7,477 bases of DNA from Treponema sp. UBA3870 (GCA_002392275.1 DGGQ01000128.1:1-7477), one strand, 5' to 3'. Shown: positions 1 to 7,050, counted from the stretch's first letter. Program-made: numbers and translations. Notes: generated by a model from the letters alone, not told the origin.

Positions 1-2
1 AG

Positions 3-2081
3 ACATCAATAACCAACCACATCCTGATGCTTTCCTGCGTCACACTGATGTTTGCCGTGAGCATGATTCTGTGCTACTTTGCCCCGAAGTTTCTGTGCAG
101 GCTGGTTGGCCGTGTGGCCCTCATACTGATGGCTTGGTTCTGCACAAATTTCTGCAAGGCGCTGATTACATACAAATCCCAAAAGCGGCACACATTTCTT
201 ACTATAGTGCAGTGGATTCTGAACGTGGCTGCGTTTGTCATCGTCTTCATGTCCGGAAAGACCGTGATTGGTGTTGAGAACAACGCGAACGGACTTTTCA
301 CAATAATCTCGGAAACAATATTCAGTGGAAAGTTCATGGACTTCACCTGGATTGACGCGTATTATCTGTTCTTTATTGGCGGCATCCAGTTTGTCACCTT
401 CCTCTTGATTTTAATCCGCGCTGAACATTCAAAGGACAAACTCCTGAGGCAAAGTCTTGTGACAATATCGCTCGGTGTTGTCGTCACGTGGATTCTTTTC
501 GCACTTTTGATGTTCGGTTCAATCTACCAGCCGGAGCTGAGAAACATATTCGTGCTTTCGCTCGTCCCGGAACTGATGGGGCTTGTGTATTCAGCGGCGA
601 ACTCGCAGATTTGGGGAAGAAGGCTTGTCCAGAGGACGTCCCTGCGCGTATTGATTTTCTATGTCGCGCCCGCGCTTCTGATTGCCGGTGGATTCTGCAT
701 CATCTATCTTTCCATGCCGGAGAGGAATGCGGTTTTCATGATTGCATGTGTGGTCGTATGCTCCATTGTGCTTGCTCTGTGGACATTCCTGAACATGCGT
801 CTTTCGACTGTGGGAATCCTGCGCGACGGAAAATATGAGAAGCCGTTTACCGAGATTCTTACCTCAATCGACTTCGGCGAAAAATCCGAGGACATCGAGA
901 AGACCGTGAAGGATGCTTTCAAAAAATATGTCGAGGCCTCATCACTTAGAATCGCAATCGACGCTGGAACCGGCTTCCTTGAGACTGTTGACGACGGGGA
1001 GAAGGTTGCGGTCCCAATCGACCAGACCGGCTTCGACGTGCTTCTGAACATAAAACATTCTATAGTCCTCAGGAGCTTCATCGAAAAGGACTACCAGGTG
1101 AAGGAGGTGAAGGAATCTTTGCTCCAGATGCTTGACGAAAACAAGGCGGACTCCTTCATACTTTTGAACGAGGGTAGGCGCATAGTTGGCGCAATCTTCC
1201 TTGGACCAAAGACAAGCGGCGACCCGTACAACAGCTACGACTACAAGGTGTTCACCAAGCTCTACTCGACATTCTTCGTCGTGGGCTACTACATGAAGAA
1301 CATGATGAACGAGTCGGTCGTTGGAACGGTCAACCGTGAAATCCGCATGTCCAGCCAGATAATCACGTCAATCCAGGAGAACATGGACTACATCTCCAAT
1401 CCCAAGCTCGACTGCGGATACAGGATGGTCCCGGCGCACAATATCGGTGGTGAGTTCATCGACATGATTCGCCTGAACGACACACGCCACATGTTCGTAA
1501 TCGGAGCTTTGAGCGGAAAGGGTATCGCGGCATCAATGAGCATGGTGATTCTTAAATCCGTAATCCGCACGAACCTTGCCGAGACGAAGGACTTCAAGCT
1601 GCTTGTCGAAAAGACCAACTCGTTCATCCGCACTGGACTTCCCAAGGGTACGTTCTTCTCTGGTCTGTTCGGCATAATCGATTTCGCTACGGACACTCTC
1701 TACTATATCAACTGTGGCGCTCCGGCTCTGTTCATGTATACAAGGCTCTACAACAACGTAATCGAAATCCAGGGCGAAGGTCATGTTCTTGGATTCGCGA
1801 AGGACATAAGCAACCTCATCCGCGTTAAGAAAGTCAAGATTGCGGACGGTGACATAATCCTTGCATGCACCGACGGTCTGATTGAGGCAAAATCACTGCG
1901 TGGGGAAAGCTATGGAAAGACCCGCGTCCAGTCGCAGATTATGGAAAACGCATCCTATCCCGCGGACAAGATGGGACAGTTCATTTACCAGAACCTTCAG
2001 GAATTTTCGTCCAAGGCACTGGAGGATGACTACACGGTTCTTGTGCTCAAGCAGATGGACGTATCCAAGGACACGAAATAG
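3..2081 (+). CDS. Membrane-bound SpoIIE/PP2C-type phosphatase with GAF-like linker, probably 5'-partial
   Basis: Residues are numbered from the ATG at 27. About eight hydrophobic segments fill residues 1-258. A GAF-like soluble region spans roughly 265-415, and a SpoIIE/RsbU-type PP2C domain spans about 430-680. Family members dephosphorylate the serine of a STAS anti-sigma antagonist, and such a gene follows 8 bp downstream. Recognisable PP2C motifs are GGEFIDM (474-480), GALSGKG (493-499), TDG (Asp616) and EDDYT (Asp667/668). Two expected metal ligands are altered: the GGD aspartate is Glu476, and the Asp of the usual GDVSGKG motif is Ala494. The usual GHxP is GAP. Activity may therefore be reduced or lost. 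The reading frame is open to the left edge, the upstream codons are still hydrophobic, and the ATG at 27 has no Shine-Dalgarno sequence. The true start is therefore probably outside the window. The family call is confident; catalytic competence is uncertain. Confidence 0.85.
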   Translation, partial: TSITNHILMLSCVTLMFAVSMILCYFAPKFLCRLVGRVALILMAWFCTNFCKALITYKSQKRHTFLTIVQWILNVAAFVIVFMSGKTVIGVENNANGLFTIISETIFSGKFMDFTWIDAYYLFFIGGIQFVTFLLILIRAEHSKDKLLRQSLVTISLGVVVTWILFALLMFGSIYQPELRNIFVLSLVPELMGLVYSAANSQIWGRRLVQRTSLRVLIFYVAPALLIAGGFCIIYLSMPERNAVFMIACVVVCSIVLALWTFLNMRLSTVGILRDGKYEKPFTEILTSIDFGEKSEDIEKTVKDAFKKYVEASSLRIAIDAGTGFLETVDDGEKVAVPIDQTGFDVLLNIKHSIVLRSFIEKDYQVKEVKESLLQMLDENKADSFILLNEGRRIVGAIFLGPKTSGDPYNSYDYKVFTKLYSTFFVVGYYMKNMMNESVVGTVNREIRMSSQIITSIQENMDYISNPKLDCGYRMVPAHNIGGEFIDMIRLNDTRHMFVIGALSGKGIAASMSMVILKSVIRTNLAETKDFKLLVEKTNSFIRTGLPKGTFFSGLFGIIDFATDTLYYINCGAPALFMYTRLYNNVIEIQGEGHVLGFAKDISNLIRVKKVKIADGDIILACTDGLIEAKSLRGESYGKTRVQSQIMENASYPADKMGQFIYQNLQEFSSKALEDDYTVLVLKQMDVSKDTK

Positions 2082-2089
2082 GGGGAACT

Positions 2090-2425
2090 ATGGACCAGCT
2101 TACTATATATGAAAAAATTGGACCGAACTACATGCTTCTGGAACTTTCCGGCGCAATCAACGCGTACACTCTTGGTGATTTCCAGGAGAAGGTCTACCGC
2201 TATATTGTTGATTCAAACGTCGTTCTCGATATGTCCAAGGTCATATCGGTTGACTCTTCCGGTGTGGGCGTAATCCTTGCGGGCTACAACGACGGTCAGG
2301 AAAATGGCAACAAGGTTTTCATAATGAATCCATCCGAGGCGGCCAGGCATGCGCTTGAGAGGACAGGATTTTTGGATGTCTTTGATGTAATCCACGCGAT
2401 TACGGAGGTCTCCGATGTTTCCTAA
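2090..2425 (+). CDS. STAS-domain anti-sigma factor antagonist (SpoIIAA/RsbV-like)
   Basis: This is a 111-residue protein, the usual size for a single STAS domain. The diagnostic motif is VDSSGVGVILAGY at residues 54-66, very close to the SpoIIAA phosphorylation site; Ser57 is the predicted phosphoacceptor. In this family the unphosphorylated antagonist binds an anti-sigma kinase and frees its partner, while phosphorylation switches it off. The upstream SpoIIE-type phosphatase is the natural candidate to remove that phosphate, although its own active site looks altered. No HATPase-type anti-sigma kinase or sigma factor is in the window. The start is supported by a G-rich GGGGGA that overlaps the TAG of the preceding gene just upstream of the ATG, which suggests translational coupling. 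The 3' end overlaps the next gene by 11 bp. The target could be a sigma factor or another output. Confidence 0.9.
   Translation: MDQLTIYEKIGPNYMLLELSGAINAYTLGDFQEKVYRYIVDSNVVLDMSKVISVDSSGVGVILAGYNDGQENGNKVFIMNPSEAARHALERTGFLDVFDVIHAITEVSDVS
2404..2408 (+). promoter_or_regulatory. Ribosome binding site for the carboxypeptidase gene
   Basis: A perfect GGAGG lies six bases before the ATG at 2415, inside the last codons of the STAS gene. It fixes the start of the lipoprotein at 2415 and means the two genes overlap by 11 bp, so translation is likely coupled. Confidence 0.75.
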
Positions 2426-3374
2426 AAAAAACTGTGGAGCCATTTTGTCTCTTGCCTGTGCGGCTCTTGTGTTTTTTTCATGCGCTCCAAAAAAAAATGG
2501 AATCGGGACGGCAGCTGTGGGCGGACAGGAATTCAAAAACGGCCTTGCGCTTTCTGAAGCCGGGGCTGGGGCAACCGTGGTAGCAAAAAAATCTCCACCG
2601 GTCGAAGTGGATTCACGGCATGATGATTTGGACAAGGTTCTTTCAAAAATGTCCAAAAGATTCCGAGGCGAGGTTTCCATTGAGAAAAAGGACTACGACG
2701 CTTTCCTTTCGGATTTGGAGATGGTCCTTCTTGATGAGAAAAGCAATTCCAGAAACGACATCTCGCTTTACTATCTGATTGACAAGACCCATTATGTAGC
2801 CGAGGACGATGGTTCCGAATACGAGCCAAGGGACTTGGTGGAGCTGAAGAACAACAACGCATACGTCGTGAACAAAAATGGAATGCAGCTGAGAAGGGAG
2901 GCCTACGATGCTCTTTCCGAGATGGGGAACGCCGCACGCAGGGAGGGAATACAGATTTCCGTTTCATCCGCGTACCGCTCGTACTCATACCAGAAGTCAC
3001 TTTTCCAGCACTGGGTTGACGTGGACGGACTTGAGGAAGCCGAACGTGAATCGGCAAGGGCGGGGACAAGCCAGCATCAGCTCGGTGTCGCTGTTGATTT
3101 CGGATCCATTACAAATGATTTCGCATACACCAAGCAGGGAAAATGGGTCTACGCCAATGCGTACAAATACGGATGGTCCCTTTCCTTTCCGCAGGACCAC
3201 GAGGATGTCACGGGCTTCAGATGGGAGAGCTGGCACTTCCGTTACATCGGAAAAAATGCCTGCCTGCTCCAGAAAAAATGGTTCGCCGACATACAGCAGT
3301 ACATGATTGAATTTATCTACGGGTGGAAGCAGACAGAAAGCTACCGGACCTTTGCGGAGAAGAATGGACTCTAG
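2415..3374 (+). CDS. Lipoprotein D-alanyl-D-alanine carboxypeptidase, VanY / peptidase M15B family
   Basis: This 319-residue protein begins with a lipoprotein signal: Lys4-Lys5, a hydrophobic stretch, then LVFFSC with Cys23 as the likely lipidated residue. The lipobox is loose, as is common in spirochaetes. The mature protein should be anchored outside the cytoplasmic membrane. The C-terminal half carries the M15B/VanY signature: SAYRSY with Arg188, SQHQLGVAVDF with zinc ligands His221 and Asp228, and WESWHFRYIG with catalytic Glu271 and zinc ligand His274. All key residues are present, so an active zinc D,D-carboxypeptidase that trims the terminal D-alanine from peptidoglycan stem peptides is expected. 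Residues 25-140 are a less recognisable linker. There is no sign of vancomycin-resistance genes nearby, so a housekeeping or regulated cell-wall role is more likely. A terminator follows within 10 bp. Confidence 0.9.
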   Translation: MFPKKNCGAILSLACAALVFFSCAPKKNGIGTAAVGGQEFKNGLALSEAGAGATVVAKKSPPVEVDSRHDDLDKVLSKMSKRFRGEVSIEKKDYDAFLSDLEMVLLDEKSNSRNDISLYYLIDKTHYVAEDDGSEYEPRDLVELKNNNAYVVNKNGMQLRREAYDALSEMGNAARREGIQISVSSAYRSYSYQKSLFQHWVDVDGLEEAERESARAGTSQHQLGVAVDFGSITNDFAYTKQGKWVYANAYKYGWSLSFPQDHEDVTGFRWESWHFRYIGKNACLLQKKWFADIQQYMIEFIYGWKQTESYRTFAEKNGL

Positions 3375-3382
3375 TCGCTAAA

Positions 3383-3417
3383 CCCCTTGGAAAATCCGAG
3401 GGGATTTTTTTTATTTT
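3383..3417 (+). terminator. Rho-independent terminator closing the phosphatase-STAS-carboxypeptidase operon
   Basis: CCCCTTGGA (3383-3391) pairs with TCCGAGGGG (3395-3403) across an AAA loop. This gives a nine-base-pair stem with one G-T wobble. It is followed by A, eight Ts, A and four Ts. It lies nine bases after the carboxypeptidase stop codon and separates the left operon from the restriction-modification block. Confidence 0.93.
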
Positions 3418-3554
3418 GTTCTTAAATCACACTGTCTCGAATATTCTTGCCTATAAACAGCCTATGGAAATGTTTATGTAAAGTTCTGTAATGAACAATA
3501 CGCGGCTGGCAAAAACAAAAGCTTATCAAATTTAACGCAGAGGAATAAATTTTG

Positions 3555-3563
3555 TGCTATAAT
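3555..3563 (+). promoter_or_regulatory. Extended -10 promoter for hsdM
   Basis: The sequence TGCTATAAT is a perfect extended -10 (TG-N-TATAAT), ending 26 bp before the hsdM ATG. No good -35 hexamer is seen at 16-18 bp spacing (TTTAAC at 3531 is too far), which fits an extended -10 promoter. A ribosome binding site, GAGGA at 3580-3584, lies five bases before the ATG at 3590. Confidence 0.65.
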
Positions 3564-3575
3564 AAATTATTTATT
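3561..3575. promoter_or_regulatory. AT-only inverted repeat over the hsdM transcription start (possible operator)
   Basis: AATAAAT and ATTTATT form a perfect seven-base inverted repeat around a central T at 3568. It overlaps the end of the -10 box and the expected transcription start, a position where a repressor could act. It contains only A and T, so chance is a real alternative. Confidence 0.3.
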
Positions 3576-3589
3576 GTGCGAGGATAACA

Positions 3590-5119
3590 ATGATAACAGG
3601 TGAAATCAAGAACAAGCTGGACAACCTTTGGGATGCAATGTGGTCAAACCAGATGACCAACCCTTGGATAGACATTCAGCAGATAACATATCTCATTTTT
3701 ATAAAAATGCTGGATGACAACCAGATTAAAATAGAAAGGAAAATCAACAGTCTTGTCGCAGCTGGAGTAGAAGTGAATCTTGAAGATTACGACCTTCTTT
3801 TTAAGGACGGATTTTACATCGACGAGGAAGACAAAATCAACTGTTCCTATGCAGACCTTCGCTGGAGCGTTTTCAGCACATGGGGCGACAACGGCAAAAA
3901 GTTTGACAACCTCAAGAACAATGTTTTTCCGTTCATTAAAAAGCTCCACGGTGACAAAGTGACTTCTTTTGCCAAGTACATGGAAAAAGCGGAGTTTGCA
4001 ATTTCAAATCCGTATATTTTGGGCAAAATGATTGAAGCTCTGAGTGACCCTGACCTTGGATTCAACAAGACAGACATGATGGGTGACTGCTACGAGTACC
4101 TGCTTTCCAAAATGGCAACCAGCGACGACAACGGCCAGTTCCGCACCCCCCGCCACATAATCGACATGATGGTAGAAATCGCAAAGCCCGGCCTTACAGA
4201 CACAATCATTGACCCAGCCATGGGAACTGCGGGCTTCCTCAGCGAGAGCGCAAAATACATACAGGAACACTACGCGAAGGAGCTTACGAACAAAACAAAC
4301 AACCGGCACTTTCACAACAAGATGTTCACGGGCTTCGACACCGACACGGACATGCTCCGAATCGGCTGCATGAACATGACCTTGCACGGAGTGGAAAACC
4401 CTGTAATCAAATACAACAATTCCCTTGGCGAAGACTACGAGGAAAAAGATTCTCACTCGCTCATCCTTGCAAACCCGCCATTCAGCGGAAGCCTTGATCC
4501 AAGCACCGTTGCAAAGTCCCTTATCCAGATTAGTGGCGGAACAAAGAAGACAGAGCTTCTCTTTTTGAGTTTGTTCCTTCGTCTTCTAAAAACCGGCGGT
4601 CGTTGTGTAAGCATTATTCCGGTTGGTGTTTTGAACAACACAAACGACAAAGCCTACACAAAACTCCGTAAGGAACTCGTTGAGAATCAGAAGCTTGAGG
4701 GCGTTATCTTTATGCCGGGCGGAGTTTTCTATCCATATTCTGGAGTTCAGACTGGAATCCTCATTTTTACAAAAACAAATGCGGGCGGAACCGACAAGGT
4801 CTGGATGTACAACATGGAAAACGACGGCTACAGTCTGGATCAGAAACGCGACCCTATCGATGCAAACGACATTCCCGACATCATCAGCCGCTGGAACAAC
4901 CGTGACAAAGAGGCAAAACGTACTCATTATGAAAAGTCTTTCCTAGTAGATAAACAGGAAATTGTTGATAACGATTATGTTTTCTCTTTCAACAAATATC
5001 AGAAAAAGCTGGTTGAAAAGAAAGAATACCGCCCTGTAAAGGAAATCTTTGCTTCGATTAATGAGCTGGAAAAACAGTTCGGTCAAATTATGAAAGAGTT
5101 GCAGGGAACTGCGAAATGA
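3590..5119 (+). CDS. hsdM: Type I restriction-modification system methyltransferase subunit (HsdM)
   Basis: This 509-residue N6-adenine DNA methyltransferase subunit is full length for the family. Residues 1-140 form the helical HsdM N-terminal domain. The SAM-binding motif I is DPAMGTAGFL starting at Asp208, very like the DPTAGTAGF of classical HsdM. The catalytic motif IV is NPPF at 295-298. HsdM normally works as M2S with the specificity subunit HsdS, and as R2M2S with HsdR for cleavage. The start is supported by GAGGA five bases upstream and by the promoter at 3555. hsdS does not follow directly: the stop is followed by a repeat and two accessory genes, and only a short hsdS start appears at 7330. 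The methylase looks intact but may have no functional partner from this locus. Base composition within the gene is uneven. Confidence 0.95.
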   Translation: MITGEIKNKLDNLWDAMWSNQMTNPWIDIQQITYLIFIKMLDDNQIKIERKINSLVAAGVEVNLEDYDLLFKDGFYIDEEDKINCSYADLRWSVFSTWGDNGKKFDNLKNNVFPFIKKLHGDKVTSFAKYMEKAEFAISNPYILGKMIEALSDPDLGFNKTDMMGDCYEYLLSKMATSDDNGQFRTPRHIIDMMVEIAKPGLTDTIIDPAMGTAGFLSESAKYIQEHYAKELTNKTNNRHFHNKMFTGFDTDTDMLRIGCMNMTLHGVENPVIKYNNSLGEDYEEKDSHSLILANPPFSGSLDPSTVAKSLIQISGGTKKTELLFLSLFLRLLKTGGRCVSIIPVGVLNNTNDKAYTKLRKELVENQKLEGVIFMPGGVFYPYSGVQTGILIFTKTNAGGTDKVWMYNMENDGYSLDQKRDPIDANDIPDIISRWNNRDKEAKRTHYEKSFLVDKQEIVDNDYVFSFNKYQKKLVEKKEYRPVKEIFASINELEKQFGQIMKELQGTAK

Positions 5120-5132
5120 GTGAGTGAAAAGT

Positions 5133-5213
5133 CGTCATTCTGAGCTTGTCTCAGAATCTCTTGTGGAAAATTGTCACACGGATTTGCTCACGCCTAACGG
5201 CGTTCACTAATTG
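5133..5213 (+). repeat. 81-bp intercistronic repeat, copy 1 of 3
   Basis: This copy begins CGTCATTCTGAG and ends CACTAATTG. It differs from copy 2 at 4 of 81 positions and from copy 3 at 5, without gaps. Three hairpins are possible. The first has an eight-base-pair perfect stem (ATTCTGAG 5137-5144 with CTCAGAAT 5150-5157, loop CTTGT). The second is TGTGG with TCACA, including one G-T pair. The third is ACGCC (5190-5194) with GGCGT (5199-5203) around TAAC. It starts 13 bases after the hsdM stop, and its purine-rich tail leads into the ORF6N gene. There is no T-run after the stems, so it is not a standard terminator. Confidence 0.93.
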
Positions 5214-5232
5214 GGAATTGGGAATGGAGAAC

Positions 5233-5238
5233 AGAGAG
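5233..5238 (+). promoter_or_regulatory. Ribosome binding site that sets the ORF6N gene start
   Basis: AGAGAG lies six bases before the ATG at 5245. The frame is open further upstream, to a TTG inside the hairpin loop of the repeat and an ATG at 5224. Those starts would translate repeat sequence and have poorer binding sites, so 5245 is preferred. Confidence 0.5.
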
Positions 5239-5244
5239 ATAAAA

Positions 5245-6138
5245 ATGGAAAATGAAGTCATAAGCACGGAAGACACAATAAAATCAGAGATTCTGGTCAT
5301 TCGCGGGCAGCAGGTGATGATTGACAGAGATTTGGCTCAAATATATGGAGTTGAAACAAAACGACTGAACGAGCAGGTAAAGCGCAATATAGAGCGTTTT
5401 CCTGCAGAATTCTGTTTTCAACTGTCGGTGACAGAAAAAGACGAACTGGTCGCAAATTGCGACCGGTTCAATTCTCTTAAACATTCAACTTCAGCTCCAT
5501 ATGCTTTCACAGAGCACGGAGTTGTAATGCTTGCGGCGGTTCTGAAAAGTGAAACGGCTGTAAAAGCAAGCATTCAAATTGTAAAAGCATTTGTCGCAAT
5601 GAGGCATTTTTTACAGACAAATGCACATGTTTTTGCAGAACTGAAAAGCCTCAGACAACATCAGATAGAATCTGATATTCATCAAAAAGAAGCAGACAAA
5701 CGCATCGACGAGCTTTTCAGTCTCATGGACAAGTACAAAATAGAAGAAAAGCAGGGCATTTTCTTTCAGGGGCAGATTTTCGACGCTTATGCAAAGTTCG
5801 AGTCTTTCTTGTCTCAGGCTAAAAGCGAAATAATCTTGATTGACGGTTATGTGGATTTGTCGGTTCTGGAGCGGCTCTCAAAAAAGCAGAACGGCGTGAA
5901 TGTGACGATTTACACCGACCCAAAAACAAAACTCACAGCGCAGGACGTGCAGAAATTCAATGCACAATATCCGGCATTGACTGTGAATCATACAACGAAA
6001 ATGCACGACCGCTTCCTGATAATCGATAAAAAGCTTGTATACCACATCGGCGCGTCGCTCAAGGACTTGGGCAAAAAGTGCTTTGCGTTCGAGATTTTGG
6101 ATTCCGCGCTGATTAGTGCGATTTTGCAAAATGTGTGA
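5245..6138 (+). CDS. ORF6N-domain protein with PLD-like C-terminal domain
   Basis: This is a 297-residue protein from the preferred start. Residues about 12-110 match the ORF6N domain: ILVIRGQQVMIDRDLAQIYG, then KRLNEQVKRNIERFP, then AFTEHGVVMLAAVLKS. ORF6N is a putative DNA-binding module known from phages and from accessory genes near restriction systems. Residues about 120-170 are charged and probably helical or coiled coil. The C-terminal third (about 175-297) resembles a phospholipase D-like fold: IILIDGYVD, then IYTDPKT, then MHDRFLIIDKK. The last motif reads His254-x-Arg256-x4-Asp261, with Arg in place of the Lys of the catalytic HKD motif. Only one such motif is seen, so a binding role or an altered nuclease are both possible. 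The gene sits between two copies of the repeat, where hsdS would be expected. It is often seen as a passenger of hsdMS loci; its function is unknown. Confidence 0.8.
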   Translation: MENEVISTEDTIKSEILVIRGQQVMIDRDLAQIYGVETKRLNEQVKRNIERFPAEFCFQLSVTEKDELVANCDRFNSLKHSTSAPYAFTEHGVVMLAAVLKSETAVKASIQIVKAFVAMRHFLQTNAHVFAELKSLRQHQIESDIHQKEADKRIDELFSLMDKYKIEEKQGIFFQGQIFDAYAKFESFLSQAKSEIILIDGYVDLSVLERLSKKQNGVNVTIYTDPKTKLTAQDVQKFNAQYPALTVNHTTKMHDRFLIIDKKLVYHIGASLKDLGKKCFAFEILDSALISAILQNV

Positions 6139-6149
6139 GAGCGGAAAAC

Positions 6150-6230
6150 CGTCATTCTGAGCTTGTCTCAGAATCTCTTGTGGAAAATTGCCACACGGAT
6201 TCGTTCACGCCTAACGACGTTCACTAATTG
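6150..6230 (+). repeat. 81-bp intercistronic repeat, copy 2 of 3
   Basis: This copy starts 11 bases after the ORF6N gene stop. The eight-base-pair first hairpin (6154-6174) is unchanged. The second hairpin is fully paired (TGTGG with CCACA). The third carries a mismatch because GGCGT has become GACGT. It differs from copy 3 at 7 of 81 positions. Its tail continues ATAATGGAGAATGGAGAATTG and gives the next gene its ribosome binding region. Confidence 0.93.
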
Positions 6231-6255
6231 ATAATGGAGAATGGAGAATTGAAAG

Positions 6256-7050
6256 ATGGAAACTGTGATAGCATATTTTGATGAAACAGGCGATGACGGG
6301 CTTGTAAATAGCTCAAGCCAAGATTTTGTGTTGACAAGCATTTACACAAAAACAACTGCTTGGCAGAGAAACTTCAACGCAATGAAAAACTGTCGTGCGC
6401 TTCTCAAAGAAAAATACGGCTTTCACGCAACAGAAGAAATGCACACAAAAGCGTTTTTGACAGATAAAAATCCGTACAGAAATTACGGCTGGACAAAAGA
6501 ACAAAGGCGGGAAATCCTTATTGCTTTTACAAAGTGCATTTCTGAGCAAATGGATTTATCAATTGTGAATGTGATAATCGACAAAACAAAGATAACAGAC
6601 AACAGCTATAATGTCCTTGAAAAAGCACTCACATACAATATTCAGCGAATAGAAAACGACAGCGAAGGCAACTGGAACTACATCATAATCACCGACAAGG
6701 GCAGACTTGCTCCAATGCGAAAAACAGCGCGAGCGATAAGAGCATACAACCCGATTCAGTCGCATTTCACCTTTGGCGCAGTAAATCAGCCTGTAAAATG
6801 CTTGATAGAAGATATTTTGGAAAAAGACTCGTCGGAATCGTATTTTATACAGATTTGCGATTTTGTTTCGTATTTTGTACATTTGTATTTTAAGTGCGTC
6901 GTAAACGGACAACCGCTGCCCGCAAGAGTTCAAAACGTGATAGACACTCTGTTTGTTTCTCGCGTTATGACGACATTGAAATATTACGACAAATTGAACT
7001 TAAAGGCATCAAAATCGAATGAATATGGGCTTGTAATCTATCCAAAATGA
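6256..7050 (+). CDS. DUF3800 family protein, putative RNase H-fold nuclease
   Basis: This is a 264-residue protein with the DUF3800 layout. It opens with a strand ending in YFDETGD (Asp9, Glu10), followed by FHATEEMH (His57, Glu61, His63), IIITDKGR (Asp147), and near the C-terminus ESYFIQICDFVSYF (Asp202). The spaced acidic residues fit an RNase H-like active site, which has been proposed for this family; no reaction is established. DUF3800 genes are frequent in mobile and defence-related regions. Here the gene lies between two repeat copies inside a type I restriction locus, in the same orientation. The start has GGAG at 6243-6246, supplied by the tail of repeat copy 2. Base composition is low: one 60-base stretch from 6541 is 32% GC, against 52% for one from 1141. 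This suggests a separate origin from the left block. Confidence 0.85.
   Translation: METVIAYFDETGDDGLVNSSSQDFVLTSIYTKTTAWQRNFNAMKNCRALLKEKYGFHATEEMHTKAFLTDKNPYRNYGWTKEQRREILIAFTKCISEQMDLSIVNVIIDKTKITDNSYNVLEKALTYNIQRIENDSEGNWNYIIITDKGRLAPMRKTARAIRAYNPIQSHFTFGAVNQPVKCLIEDILEKDSSESYFIQICDFVSYFVHLYFKCVVNGQPLPARVQNVIDTLFVSRVMTTLKYYDKLNLKASKSNEYGLVIYPK

Noticed and set aside
704..1081. Minus-strand and alternate-frame open frames across the phosphatase and hsdM genes.
   Set aside because: They lie opposite or within well-supported genes, have low-complexity or basic composition and carry no recognisable motifs.
3483..3496. GTTC-TGTAAT-GAAC inverted repeat upstream of hsdM, resembling a regulator box.
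   Set aside because: The arms are only four bases, do not extend, and lie about 60 bp upstream of the -10 box. The chance level is high and the arm order is opposite to the GAAC-N4-GTTC LexA box.
5190..5203. GCCTAAC in the repeats and GTTAGAT at 7114 match integron attC core patterns (RYYYAAC and GTTRRRY), and the locus is cassette-like.
   Set aside because: The 81-bp element is not one long imperfect palindrome with paired inner boxes. The two core-like sequences are not arranged as one site, and no integrase is in the window. The matches are short and degenerate.
5146..5244. An upstream TTG start that would extend the ORF6N protein to 330 residues.
   Set aside because: The TTG lies in the loop of the repeat's first hairpin and the added residues are repeat sequence. 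ORF6N homology begins after the ATG at 5245, which has a better ribosome binding site.
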